The notes below the pieces were generated by a model, which made no database searches, was not told where the DNA came from, and saw nothing but the letters and a program-made list of their open reading frames with translations. A program made the position numbers and the translations under genes. Below are positions 33,598 through 42,319 of a stretch of 64,000 nt of DNA, piece after piece. The stretch is from Bremerella volcania (GTDB lineage: Bacteria > Planctomycetota > Planctomycetia > Pirellulales > Pirellulaceae), in the NCBI RefSeq assembly GCF_007748115.1, contig NZ_CP036289.1, forward strand, positions 4,774,001 to 4,838,000, given 5' to 3'. The stretch's first letter is position 1. Every line of letters begins with the position of its first letter.

Positions 33598-35124
33598 TCA
33601 TCGCTCTGGCTGCGAGTTCCCATCAGTCTCCGCACTCGTGAACCGCTGACGGAATTGCGACAACTCCTGCTGGAAACTTCGGTTCCACTGTCTGGAACCG
33701 GAGAACAGTTGTGAGAGACGCGACTCCGAACAACACAGCTCCTGTGCGAGCAGCTTCTGCGTAATCTTGTTCGCTCGCATCCACGATCGAAACTCAATCG
33801 GATCGACAAGCTGGTGTGCAGGTCGAATCACCGGTAGAGGACCACCCGATCCTCCGGGGATCTCGTCATATCCCAGTTTCGTGGCAAACCACTGGCGCCA
33901 TCTGGCGAGGTAATCCTCGGGCGCGAAGATTCTGAGACGGCAGTTTTCGAGTACTTCCTTGCCGCGATTTGAACGTAACATCTCCCGCATTTCTGCGAGG
34001 TTGTAGCATCGGCAAGGAGGCTTCGACACCGCTGCGACAACGAGATCAAACCGTTGCGAAAGATCCGCCAGATCGGCGAGGAAGAATCGTACCCATTGCC
34101 AAAGCTGTTCATCGGAAGCTCCATCAACTGGGTAGCCGGCTCTATAAAGCCATCCCTTTCGAGTTCGCCCGATGATTTGGTATCCACGATGGCCATTGAA
34201 ATTACCACCGAAGTTCGCGTACCGCTGCTCTTGCGAAAGAAGTTCGCACCGAATTGAGCGTGATCCAGACGGGGGCATCACCAGACCATCTTCGACCCAC
34301 GCCGTCGTTCCAGGGCGCCTTCCTTTGCCTGGAACGTGAGACAACTCACGCATGATGCCCTGTAAGAGACGTTGCTGACGTCGAGGTATTTTTACCTTCG
34401 GCGAATGCCCGAACAGCTGAATGGGAAGGTACGCAGAGTAGAGCTGCTTCCGCAGCAAAGTTTTCAGCGGCTTGTCCTCACGATCACGCTTCTCAAAGTC
34501 GAAGGTGTATTCATCTTCTCCGATTTTATCCATGAACTGCGAGAGCGCGCCGAGCGACCTTCGTGCATCCTTCCAGAGAAAATGCTCATGAGGAACGTGG
34601 AGGTCGTGATAGACGCAAGATTCATCACAGCCGTACGCCGAAGCTCTCGCGAGAATGTCGTCGTCAACTCCGATCTCCTCCAATTCAGCGATCAACCGTT
34701 GCCTCTTGGCCTGCCACCGAAGTGAGCCTGAGCACTTTCTGAGTTTGTCTTCAGCCTCCGAGAGCTGATTTCTAATTCCTTCTGCTCTATGACTTCGGCG
34801 TCCAGAGGCTTCGCAAGTAAGGCCCCATGATTCACGTAGGACGGCCCGCCAATTCTTTGGGCGTTTGTGAGCCCCCCAAGTGCAAGCGGCGATGAGTTCG
34901 TCCGGGACGAGTACGGGATACCGTCTTCTTTCGCACGCCAGGAGAAGTAACAGCCAGCGTTCACAACTGAGGATGCGGCGAATGCGTCCACGACCTGGGT
35001 TGATATCTCTACTTGTCATCGGGCCAAGTGGGACTGCCTGATCCGTGAGGAGAAAATCCGGGATGGCGGTCGGAAAAACTACGAGTGGTGAGACATTGTC
35101 GGGCGCGATGCCTGTGGATACCAT
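33598..35124 (-). CDS. Unknown protein with C-terminal XRE-type HTH
   Basis: 508 residues from ATG 35124, chosen because CGGAG lies about 10 bp upstream; a GTG at 35160 in frame is the alternative. The first 420 residues are basic and not recognised, with a Cys/His region (GCDESCVYHDLHVPHEHFLW). Near the end, SWMRANKITQKLLAQELCCS followed by ESRLSQLFSG is a Cro/C1-type helix-turn-helix. The large N-terminal part and DNA-binding tail suggest an element-encoded regulator or replication-type protein. It is transcribed away from the XRE repressor, 90 bp downstream of its stop. Confidence 0.6.
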   Translation of the reverse strand: MVSTGIAPDNVSPLVVFPTAIPDFLLTDQAVPLGPMTSRDINPGRGRIRRILSCERWLLLLLACERRRYPVLVPDELIAACTWGAHKRPKNWRAVLRESWGLTCEASGRRSHRAEGIRNQLSEAEDKLRKCSGSLRWQAKRQRLIAELEEIGVDDDILARASAYGCDESCVYHDLHVPHEHFLWKDARRSLGALSQFMDKIGEDEYTFDFEKRDREDKPLKTLLRKQLYSAYLPIQLFGHSPKVKIPRRQQRLLQGIMRELSHVPGKGRRPGTTAWVEDGLVMPPSGSRSIRCELLSQEQRYANFGGNFNGHRGYQIIGRTRKGWLYRAGYPVDGASDEQLWQWVRFFLADLADLSQRFDLVVAAVSKPPCRCYNLAEMREMLRSNRGKEVLENCRLRIFAPEDYLARWRQWFATKLGYDEIPGGSGGPLPVIRPAHQLVDPIEFRSWMRANKITQKLLAQELCCSESRLSQLFSGSRQWNRSFQQELSQFRQRFTSAETDGNSQPER

Positions 35125-35160
35125 GAGGATGCTCCGCTTGAACTCTGGGGCACAATTCAC

Positions 35161-35186
35161 GAAGGCCAGCCTGGCGGGGCTGGCCT
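35161..35186. repeat. Hairpin between regulator genes
   Basis: AAGGCCAGCC and GGCTGGCCTT form a 10-bp perfect stem. A T-rich run follows on the plus strand (TTTCGTTTTGG). It lies between two minus-strand genes, so if it is a terminator it faces the wrong way for them. It could instead block incoming plus-strand transcription. Confidence 0.45.
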
Positions 35187-35213
35187 TTCGTTTTGGTCGT
35201 TGGGAATTGGTTC

Positions 35214-35999
35214 CTAATTACCGCTCACCTCCTTGTGATCAAAGGTTCCCATTCGGAAGACGCCTATCGCGACGAGCACTTTCAGTGAGTAACTCTCCTC
35301 GGTTTCGACCTCCCCTTCTGGCGGTTCCTCGTCATAAAATATGAGGTCACGTTCATGTTTCCCATCTACCTTTTTGAACTCTGACAAGGGCTTCTTTCGA
35401 GACTGGACGAGCCAGACTCGCGTTGTCGTTGAACGAGCAACACAGCCCAACGTCAAACGCCCACTCTCGCTGATAACACAGGGATGCCCAGCAAGGTTCT
35501 TCGGCCACGATTTCTTGTCGGGATCGAAAAGGACGTGATCACCTTCAGCTAGTCGCAAGTTGTCGTAAATCAGCAGAGGACAATCGCCGTCGATCTGAAT
35601 CCAGTAACGGCTCGGGCGGTAATACGGGAGAGGCACCTCCAGCATGTGACCGAGCGAGTCCCCATGATCATCTGGCAAGCCCTCAAATAGCTGGCGCGCA
35701 ATGTAGGCCGCTCGCCGTCCAGCTTCTCCGCCAGCGGAAATGAGCGGATCGCCGTGACCGGTCACAAGCCAGGTTGAATTGACCAAGGCGCTGCTGGAAA
35801 GCCTCTCAAGCATCTTCCGGCCTGGTTGCTGCCGACCCGTGACGACGTTGGAGATCGCCGACTGGCTGATGCCGGTTTCTTCCGCCATGCGGGATTGCGA
35901 GCCGTGCCATACCTTCTTCAGCAACCATTGGACTCGTTGCGCTGACTCGCTTAGTTGACTTGTCACGTCAGAAATCTCCAGTCTTGCCACTTGACGCAT
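35214..35999 (-). CDS. XRE-family repressor with S24-like C-terminal region
   Basis: 261 residues from ATG 35999. The N-terminal third holds a Cro/C1-type helix-turn-helix: KKVWHGSQSRMAEETGISQS followed by AISNVVTGRQQPG. The C-terminal two thirds resemble the LexA/CI S24 fold: WIQIDGDCPLLIYDNLRLAEGD, then HVLFDPDKK. A clear Ser-Lys catalytic dyad is not obvious. No good Shine-Dalgarno precedes the start, so it may be leaderless, as several phage repressors are. It is divergent from the excisionase-like gene at 36073, so it is the candidate master repressor for this integrase end. Confidence 0.75.
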   Translation of the reverse strand: MRQVARLEISDVTSQLSESAQRVQWLLKKVWHGSQSRMAEETGISQSAISNVVTGRQQPGRKMLERLSSSALVNSTWLVTGHGDPLISAGGEAGRRAAYIARQLFEGLPDDHGDSLGHMLEVPLPYYRPSRYWIQIDGDCPLLIYDNLRLAEGDHVLFDPDKKSWPKNLAGHPCVISESGRLTLGCVARSTTTRVWLVQSRKKPLSEFKKVDGKHERDLIFYDEEPPEGEVETEESYSLKVLVAIGVFRMGTFDHKEVSGN

Positions 36000-36022
36000 T
36001 GCGGTACCACTTCTATGATATT

Positions 36023-36031
36023 CGTTAAACG
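36023..36031. promoter_or_regulatory. Short palindrome in divergent control region
   Basis: CGTT-A-AACG lies between the divergent XRE repressor and excisionase-like genes, 24 bp from the repressor start. Its location is right for an operator, but 9 bp is short and the repressor's true site is unknown. Confidence 0.35.
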
Positions 36032-36072
36032 TGAGAAATCAACCGCGCAAAAGCCAGAAGGGAGCGGACAAA

Positions 36073-36333
36073 ATGGAATCGATGACCCCAAGTCCAACGA
36101 CCGACTGGATTACTCAACGTGAGCTTGCCGAACTGCTTGGGATTTCCGAGCGGACAGCTTCGCTGTGGGCGAAGGGCGGGAAGCTCGAACCTTTCAAGCA
36201 CGGCGTGAAGACGTGTGGCCGAAGGAAGTACAGTAAGTCGCTCGTCCAGCGTGAACTAAATAACCGCTGGGACGAAGCTGTGGCACGGCAAGATACGGCC
36301 GCCGTCACTACGAACTCAGAGTCGGACGAATAA
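36073..36333 (+). CDS. Excisionase-like HTH protein
   Basis: 86 residues from ATG 36073, with AAGGGAG about 9 bp upstream. WITQRELAELLGISERTASL then WAKGGKLEP is a MerR/excisionase-type helix-turn-helix, followed by a basic wing (GRRKYSKSLVQREL). It lies upstream of a small gene and the large serine recombinase on the same strand and is divergent from the XRE repressor. It probably controls the direction of recombination or the repressor promoter. Confidence 0.75.
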   Translation: MESMTPSPTTDWITQRELAELLGISERTASLWAKGGKLEPFKHGVKTCGRRKYSKSLVQRELNNRWDEAVARQDTAAVTTNSESDE

Positions 36334-36401
36334 GTTCCGACCAGGCACTCCGCCGTCGCACCAGGGAGAGTTCGATTGTGGACTGATCTTCAAATTTGAA
36401 G

Positions 36402-36614
36402 ATGCCACGAAAAAGTAAGCAGCACTGGACAACCAATGTCGTCCCGTGGGGAACCAACGAAATCGTACGAAAGCATCCCCACCGCGAGAAATCCGCCAAA
36501 GAGCGTGACCAACTCGCTACTTCGCTCATGAAGGAAGCCTACGTCTTCCACTTTCGAGCACACCAGGCTGAACGCAACGATTCGCATGAATCGCAGCAGC
36601 AAGAATCAGCCTGA
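36402..36614 (+). CDS. Small basic unknown protein
   Basis: 70 residues from ATG 36402. It contains MPRKSKQHWTTNVVPWGTNE, and basic helix RKHPHREKSAKERDQLATSL. No family recognised. It sits between the excisionase-like gene and the recombinase and may be a recombination directionality factor. The start is weakly supported by ribosome-site spacing. Confidence 0.5.
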   Translation: MPRKSKQHWTTNVVPWGTNEIVRKHPHREKSAKERDQLATSLMKEAYVFHFRAHQAERNDSHESQQQESA

Positions 36615-36623
36615 TCTCCACAT

Positions 36624-36657
36624 CGCAGTCGCGCATTTCTGTGCGGCTGCGTTTTCT
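36624..36657 (+). terminator. Rho-independent terminator or leader hairpin
   Basis: CGCAGTCGCGCA (36624-36635) pairs with TGTGCGGCTGCG (36640-36651) over 12 bp including two G-T pairs, closing a TTTC loop, followed by TTTTCT. It ends the small-gene transcript or attenuates expression of the recombinase at 36687. Confidence 0.75.
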
Positions 36658-36686
36658 AAATCATCCATTCAAACGAGAACAGAAAT

Positions 36687-38363
36687 ATGAACACACGTAA
36701 ATGCGCACTCTATGGTCGTGTCTCCACCCAACGTCAGGCGCAGGTTCAGGAAGGCGGTCTCGACTCTCAATTCAGCCTGATGGAAAAGCGGGTTGAGTTG
36801 GAAAACCAAAAGGACGGCGGCGAGCATTGGGAGATCACGGGCCGTTATCGAGAGGAGGGCTGGTCGGGCAAGAACACGGATCGTCCTGAGTTCCAACGCC
36901 TCATGCGTGACATTGAAGACGGCAAGATCGACATCCTCATCGTCCAAAAGATTGACCGAGTAACACGATCCCTTCTCGACTTCTTTGAGCTCTGGGCAAA
37001 GCTCCAGAAGTACGAGGTTGAGTTTGTCAGTGTCAATGAGAGTTTCGACACCACGTCAGCGATGGGACGAGCAATGGTGAAGATCATCCTCGTTTTTGCT
37101 GAGTTGGAACGAGAAACTACTGCTGAACGTACTTATGCCACGATGAAGCATCGAGCCGAACAGGGACTTTGGCACGGCGGTCGTCAAATCGGTTACGAAG
37201 CTGACCCAGATCGGAAGGGCGTGCTCAAGGTGAATCCAGAAGAAGCTCGCCTTGTCGAGCAGATTTACGAAAAGTGCATTGAGCTTGGATCAGCGGGAAA
37301 GGTGACGAAGTACCTCGCCGACCAGGGGATTCGTCGTCCGACCTACGTGACGAAGAACGGCGAGCCGGGAGGTGGCGGACCGATCTACAAGCAGACAGTC
37401 ATCCGAACGCTCACAAGCAAGCTGTACCTGGGAAAGATCGTTTTCGACGACGTCGAGTACGAGGGCCAGCATGACGCCATCATCGAACGGGAATTGTACG
37501 ATCGGGTCCAGAAGATTCTTGAAGACAATCGTGAGGCGCGTGGAAACAGTCGCGGTGATTACGAGCACACGTTTCTTCTTCAGGGACTTCTGCGCTGTGG
37601 TCGCTGCGGCTCGATGATGTCGACAACATGGTGTACGGGCCGAAACGGTGATAAGCATTTCTATTACCAATGCACACGAAAGTCTCACAGCGCGGGAACC
37701 GCGTGTGATGCCCGATATGCTCCGGCCTTCGCTGTCGAGGAGTTCGTGCTCAACCAAGTTTCCGAGTGGGGCGTCCGACGTGATCAGATTCAGAAGGCCA
37801 TTGAACAGGCCACTCAGCACCACAACAACGAGGCCAAACGGATTGGAGACGAACTCAATGCAGTAAAACGTCGATTGCGCGACACGAAGTCCAGTCTCAG
37901 CAAATTGATTGCTGCCGTAGCCGGCGGCGCAGAGTTCCGGTCTATGGAGGAGCAGATTGCAGAGCTTGAGGCGGTTCGCAGCAACTTGGAAGAACAGGTG
38001 CAGGCGCTTGAGACCGCTCGAACGGAGGCTCTCAACCAGTCACTTTCAGCAGACTCAATCTCGGAAGCCTACTGTGATTTTCCGTTTGTTGTCGAGAAGC
38101 TGAAGGAAGCCGGCAACGCCTACGCTCTGAAGGACCTGCTCGCCTGCTACATCGCGGCGATCGACCTAACTCAGGACGAGGACGATCCTCAGAGCGGGCA
38201 CATGGAAATCACCCTTTTCGACCAGGAATTGCCGATTCCGGGGGCTGCAAGCGCAAAGAAAGACACTCGTGGAGCCAATGGCGTTGACCATTTGGACCGA
38301 CGAGTGTCTTCAAAGCTCCCCGAAAGGAACCCTCTTCGTAACAATACTCTCTTTTGCGAATGA
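36687..38363 (+). CDS. Large serine recombinase (integrase)
   Basis: 558 residues. The resolvase-type N domain carries the catalytic Ser at residue 13 (LYGRVST), with Arg and Asp positions in VQKIDRVTRSLLDF and AMVKIILVFAELERE. The recombinase domain follows (GYEADPDRKG ... KLYLGKIVF), then a zinc ribbon (LLRCGRCGSMMSTTWC, YYQCTRKSHSAGTAC) and a long coiled-coil with LEEQVQALETART. All regions of a large serine integrase are present, so it is probably active. It most likely integrated and can excise the element to which the XRE/HTH genes belong. Its att site should lie next to one of its gene ends. Confidence 0.9.
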   Translation: MNTRKCALYGRVSTQRQAQVQEGGLDSQFSLMEKRVELENQKDGGEHWEITGRYREEGWSGKNTDRPEFQRLMRDIEDGKIDILIVQKIDRVTRSLLDFFELWAKLQKYEVEFVSVNESFDTTSAMGRAMVKIILVFAELERETTAERTYATMKHRAEQGLWHGGRQIGYEADPDRKGVLKVNPEEARLVEQIYEKCIELGSAGKVTKYLADQGIRRPTYVTKNGEPGGGGPIYKQTVIRTLTSKLYLGKIVFDDVEYEGQHDAIIERELYDRVQKILEDNREARGNSRGDYEHTFLLQGLLRCGRCGSMMSTTWCTGRNGDKHFYYQCTRKSHSAGTACDARYAPAFAVEEFVLNQVSEWGVRRDQIQKAIEQATQHHNNEAKRIGDELNAVKRRLRDTKSSLSKLIAAVAGGAEFRSMEEQIAELEAVRSNLEEQVQALETARTEALNQSLSADSISEAYCDFPFVVEKLKEAGNAYALKDLLACYIAAIDLTQDEDDPQSGHMEITLFDQELPIPGAASAKKDTRGANGVDHLDRRVSSKLPERNPLRNNTLFCE

Positions 38364-38391
38364 CGTAAGCCGTTGGGATGAAAACGGTTGT

Positions 38392-38406
38392 CGAGTTCGA
38401 GTCTCG
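38392..38406 (+). other. tRNA T-arm-like sequence beside integrase
   Basis: CGAG-TTCGAGT-CTCG is a 4-bp stem with a 7-base loop of T-arm form, 29 bp after the recombinase stop. No complete tRNA can be folded around it by eye. It may be a fragment of an attachment site or a chance match. Confidence 0.25.
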
Positions 38407-38427
38407 TTCGCTGGCTTCCCCGAACTC

Positions 38428-38838
38428 TCATTCAACATCGAATGTGCATTCTTCTCGTGCGCACGTCTGGAAAGTACCACCGTCCTGTCGGAACATGATG
38501 TACGCCTGAAGTGCCCATTCGCCCGGCGGCCGGAAATAGTTAAAAACCTTGAGTTGCCCGGTTTGCGACATACCTTCGTCCAGATCCAGCTCAACAAGCG
38601 CGTTGCTTTGTTCTCGGTAATGGTTGCCCGTGCCGTCGCTGTGGATTCCGCGAACTCCGATGACGAACTTCGTGGCTGACGATCCTGCACTGCAGGTGTA
38701 GTCAACGGTGAACAACTCCGCATCAAATTGATTGTGGCGTCCGCCACACGGATGAAGGTTAGCTAGTCCGCAGCCAGGCAATGATGAAATCTCGGCATCC
38801 TTCAAGGCGTCAATTTGGGCCAGCAGTTCCTTGTCCAT
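38428..38838 (-). CDS. Unknown protein, 136 aa
   Basis: Starts at ATG 38838 with AGGAG 9 bp upstream. The N-terminus is helical (MDKELLAQIDALKDAEISSL) and later text looks beta-rich with several Cys (SLPGCGLANLHPCGGRHN, TCSAGSSATKFVIGV, FQTCAREECTF). No family recognised. Four to six Cys and no signal peptide suggest disulfide or metal sites. It is convergent with the recombinase, and lies on the host or prophage side of the junction. Confidence 0.6.
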   Translation of the reverse strand: MDKELLAQIDALKDAEISSLPGCGLANLHPCGGRHNQFDAELFTVDYTCSAGSSATKFVIGVRGIHSDGTGNHYREQSNALVELDLDEGMSQTGQLKVFNYFRPPGEWALQAYIMFRQDGGTFQTCAREECTFDVE

Positions 38839-39071
38839 GCCAGTAACTCCTAAGATTTTGTTGGTTAGGTCGCGATTCCCAACGATTGTAACGGTTTTTC
38901 CGGCTTCCGTGAATTCCGGCGGGAGACCGTGAGAGCCGTCTTTCTTCGGAACAGTGTTCCAATTCCTAAAACGCGAACTACACTAGCTAAGAGTCTACGG
39001 GGACCTATCCACTTCCATATTCGCGGAGCAACAAGATAGGTTTCGACCACAGTACAATAGGCCTCAAATCG

Positions 39072-39620
39072 ATGACGCAATACATACGAGTTCTGTCCTG
39101 CATATCAACAATCTTGCTGACTTCGAGTGTGGCGATTGGCCAAACCCCCTCAGTGCGGTCAGTCGTTGCACATCTAGGGCAAGCCAAAGACGTCACTTTC
39201 GCCACGGCGATACAGAATGAACCAATTGTTGCGGATGAAGAGGTTTGCTCGGTCGCCAAGTTGACGACCAAAACGATCCTTGTCACCGGCCATTCCCTTG
39301 GCACCACCAATCTGTTTGTGGTTCTCGACGGTGGCGTTATTGAGGCTGTAAGCATTGAGGTTGTGCGCGATCCGCTGCGATTTCAGCGTCTCGAAGCAAC
39401 GATCCCGACAGTTGTTCCTGGAGCACAGGTAACGCTGACACCAGTGGATGCCACTGACAAGGTGGTTGTAAGCGGAACTGTAAAGTCCTGTGGAGACATT
39501 AGACTGGTTATTCAGCTACTTGAAGATCGCCAACTACCGCAAAGCATGATCATAAACCAACTGCGTGTTCGCTGCTGTTGCTGTCCATGCCGAACGACGC
39601 GAAGGTTTTGCAGGCGGTAA
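39072..39620 (+). CDS. Secreted pilus/secretin N-domain-like protein with Cys-rich end
   Basis: 182 residues with an N-terminal signal peptide (VLSCISTILLTSSVAIGQ). About 28-100 resembles the short beta domain found at the N-terminus of CpaC/RcpA secretins (T2SS-T3SS_pil_N): GQAKDVTFATAIQNEPIVAD, then LTTKTILVTGHSLGTTNLFVVLDG. No secretin beta-barrel domain follows. The end carries a Cys-dense stretch (RVRCCCCPCRTTRRFCRR). It is the only plus-strand gene between two minus-strand blocks. Its function is unknown; the domain usually binds pilus or secretion components in the periplasm. Confidence 0.65.
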   Translation: MTQYIRVLSCISTILLTSSVAIGQTPSVRSVVAHLGQAKDVTFATAIQNEPIVADEEVCSVAKLTTKTILVTGHSLGTTNLFVVLDGGVIEAVSIEVVRDPLRFQRLEATIPTVVPGAQVTLTPVDATDKVVVSGTVKSCGDIRLVIQLLEDRQLPQSMIINQLRVRCCCCPCRTTRRFCRR

Positions 39621-39627
39621 TCGCCCG

Positions 39628-41952
39628 TCATACGGTGATCAGTATCTCTCCCTTTGTGCCAATGTTGATACTCAGAATCGTTATTTCTCTGACAGAAGGT
39701 GCAACTTCGACTGACTTTGCTGGTTCCCCTTGAGAAAAGTCAACATCGGTCGTCGTGTTATCAGTGTGAGTCATTCGTAGCGAAATCCCTCCATCCGGAC
39801 GACGTCTGGAAAACTCGACTCCAAGAAGTGGTGTGCGCGGATGCGCGGCCGTGCGATTCCAGACCACCCATGTTCCGTCTGTATAGGGTCCTTCAAATGG
39901 CAGCCGAATGACTCCTGGTTGCTCTTCCTCTTCGGCTTCGCGACGTGCATCAGCTATCGCATCAATCAAGCGGTCTCTGTTCCGTGGGGCATCAGCAGAC
40001 GCGGCAACCATTGATGCAACCATGAGATCAACCCCGTTATACAGGCTCCCCTCTGAGCCGGGATCGCGTTTAGAGCGCTTCCAACGAAAATCTTGATTCC
40101 AGCCGCGTTTCGCGCTCTCTTTCGGATAATCCTCTGGCGCCGTTTCAAGAGATTCCAGGCGACGTTTGACGTCCCCTCGGGCCGCGACTCCGTGGAATCG
40201 ATGCATTAACGCCATAAAGAAGGCATTATCAAATCGATGAGCAGCTCGTATAGGATTGATTCGGTTTTCTCCAAACGTATCCGATGCAGCATTAGCGCAG
40301 AAGAAGTGGTATATCATGAATCGCGCGGCATCAACGTTCGAATACACCAGTTCCCCTAGCAGCGACAGCGGAGCCGTAACTGGAAACTCTGCCAGATTAG
40401 GAAAGATCAACACCCACGGTGCCGGGATATCCCAGTCGATGTCGAGAGTTCCAAAATCCTGAGCTGGCGCGATCTCTACCTCTTCGTGGCATCCCACCTT
40501 CGTGCCGCATACGCAGAGTGGGTTCCATACCTTAATGACAACAGGCGGTGTTTTTAGCTCCCACTGAAACTGAAACCGAATTGTTCTTGGCAACTCCCCA
40601 ACGACTCCGAGGTCCTGCAACAGCTTTCCAAGATCGAGCACCCAATGCAAGGACTCGTCTGGGTCGAGTTCGTTGCGCGGATCAACCAACGTCGTCCGTG
40701 AAAACACACGGAACAGTGCCCTGGCGAGGTTGTCGTTCAATGCCTCGCTGAGCGGATCATTGCCAAGCTCCGCGAGTCTATCGCGCAGCCAGCGTGCAAG
40801 GTCGCTACGCACAAAGGCTCGTACTGCTTCTCTGAGCGTGTTCAATGCGGCACGAAGAATCTCTTCCAAGATGTACCCGAAATGCCGAATTACTAGGTCG
40901 AGAAAATCACCGAATTCTCCCAGCTCTCTCTGGATGTCGCGTTGGAGATTAACATGCTTTGTGATCAACCCAGGAAGTGTGTCGATTAGCCCGTCAAGGA
41001 TCACAGTAATGAGATTCTCAACGAAGTCGAAAAGAAATCGATAAAGGAAGGGTTCGAGGAACGGTCTATAATTCCCGCTGCCCCCAGCTCGCGCTGACGC
41101 TTGGGTGCGGGCAAGTGGATAGGCGTACATCCAGCACCAGCCGCCCTGCCGGTCAACCTCTGCTCCATCACAACGGCGCATCGCGTATCTACAGTTTGTA
41201 GCGATGTACCGGTGCGTGGCAGTCATGCGCTCAATAATTCCCGCCTGCAGCGCATCAACACGTGGGTGATGATCCGGGGGGCACCGAGGATCTGACGCCA
41301 CGTCGGCTTCTTCCAATATCCTCCACGCGAATGCCCCGCAGTTGTTCAGACTACCTAGTTGGTCGTATGATGGCTCGTGGGAACGAAAGTCATTCGATAG
41401 CGGATCCTTCTTCCATTCACAAAAGGACTCCTCGAATCCGTCAAACGCATCGTGCCGAACCATGTAGCCGTATGTTGATCCTACGCGAGGACGGCAACGA
41501 TTGCTTCTCTCCTCTTTGTATCCCGGCTGCCAAGTACCAAGGCGACGGAGCATCGCCAACACACACTCCGCAAGTTCTAGTGTCTGATCGTCATAAGTAA
41601 TTACGTATTCGGCCACCAACGCCAGAAACAGATTGGAGGAGTACAACGTTTGGTCTGCATGACGAATCCCTGTCACGAACCGTTCTTCTTCTGTGGCGCC
41701 CTCTGGTTCATTCGATACTCTGAGCAAATCAGCGACCAAGAAAGCGCCCGGTTCAGTGACATCGGTTGTTGCTTGACGCACGAACGGCACAGGAGCCCCT
41801 TCTCGCTGAAACTCAACGGTTGGGAATTCATTGCAGCCACCTGGCACGCTGCAACTGCGCAAAGTCGAGTCGCAGAAATACCCCTTGGGCCCATCAATCA
41901 GCCGTTGGCGGTAGGTCGCATACAAACGAGCGAGCTTTTCAGAAAGAATCAT
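39628..41952 (-). CDS. Large prophage-region protein, paralogue of the 42320 gene
   Basis: 774 residues from ATG 41952, where the family-like start MILSEKLARLYATYRQRLID matches the beginning of the paralogue (LELYARYRERLLLGP). Other shared blocks are a His/Trp-poor helical region near the middle and, near the C-terminus, GWNQDFRWKRSKRDPGSEGSL, which aligns with GWDCDFRWAIRPNIEDTLSK of the other protein. The final 95 residues form a beta-rich domain also found as the separate 116-residue-frame protein upstream (PAKSVEVAP versus SAKSITVPL). I do not recognise an enzyme. Position at the end of a phage late operon suggests a virion-associated or accessory protein. No WD40 is present in this copy. 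Confidence 0.65.
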   Translation of the reverse strand: MILSEKLARLYATYRQRLIDGPKGYFCDSTLRSCSVPGGCNEFPTVEFQREGAPVPFVRQATTDVTEPGAFLVADLLRVSNEPEGATEEERFVTGIRHADQTLYSSNLFLALVAEYVITYDDQTLELAECVLAMLRRLGTWQPGYKEERSNRCRPRVGSTYGYMVRHDAFDGFEESFCEWKKDPLSNDFRSHEPSYDQLGSLNNCGAFAWRILEEADVASDPRCPPDHHPRVDALQAGIIERMTATHRYIATNCRYAMRRCDGAEVDRQGGWCWMYAYPLARTQASARAGGSGNYRPFLEPFLYRFLFDFVENLITVILDGLIDTLPGLITKHVNLQRDIQRELGEFGDFLDLVIRHFGYILEEILRAALNTLREAVRAFVRSDLARWLRDRLAELGNDPLSEALNDNLARALFRVFSRTTLVDPRNELDPDESLHWVLDLGKLLQDLGVVGELPRTIRFQFQWELKTPPVVIKVWNPLCVCGTKVGCHEEVEIAPAQDFGTLDIDWDIPAPWVLIFPNLAEFPVTAPLSLLGELVYSNVDAARFMIYHFFCANAASDTFGENRINPIRAAHRFDNAFFMALMHRFHGVAARGDVKRRLESLETAPEDYPKESAKRGWNQDFRWKRSKRDPGSEGSLYNGVDLMVASMVAASADAPRNRDRLIDAIADARREAEEEEQPGVIRLPFEGPYTDGTWVVWNRTAAHPRTPLLGVEFSRRRPDGGISLRMTHTDNTTTDVDFSQGEPAKSVEVAPSVREITILSINIGTKGEILITV

Positions 41953-41959
41953 GGATCGC

Positions 41960-42283
41960 TCACGGTAGTGTTGATATTTGAATGCTGAACCTAGCACCAG
42001 CAGAAGCTGACTCAATCCAGACACCATTCAACGCGGGGTCATCGTTGTATCGCAACGGAACAGTGATGGACTTCGCCGACTCTCCGTTCGCCAAGTTTGC
42101 CGAGAGTCGCTCCGCAGTTCCTGCGACGTTTGCCACACGGACTACAACCTCTCCAATTCCTCTTGTGCGGTCGAAGACAATCGCCACCATCATATCCGTT
42201 TCCTGATGGTTGCCAGTGTCGGTGAGTTGCAGGACTTGATGTTCGGCTATCGCCCCTTGGAACGGCAGTTTAATTGGTCCCAT
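41960..42283 (-). CDS. Small beta-rich protein, homologous to C-domain of its neighbour
   Basis: 107 residues from ATG 42283, with AAGGAGA 7 bp upstream (the frame is open 27 bp further). The sequence opens MGPIKLPFQGAIAEHQVLQL and continues with GEVVVRVANVAG, GESAKSITVPL and FSIQISTLP. The same pattern forms the last 95 residues of the adjacent 774-residue protein (IRLPFEGPYTDGTWVVW, GEPAKSVEVAP, GEILITV), so these two are homologous and one probably arose by domain duplication. Role unknown. A beta-sandwich virion decoration is one possibility. Confidence 0.65.
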   Translation of the reverse strand: MGPIKLPFQGAIAEHQVLQLTDTGNHQETDMMVAIVFDRTRGIGEVVVRVANVAGTAERLSANLANGESAKSITVPLRYNDDPALNGVWIESASAGARFSIQISTLP

Positions 42284-42319
42284 CTTTTTCTCCTTGTTTA
42301 TTTCAACCAACGGTCAATG

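Noticed and set aside
38350-38420. Complete tRNA beside the integrase
   Set aside because: Only a T-arm-like piece is found; the anticodon arm would need an 8-base loop and no acceptor stem pairs.
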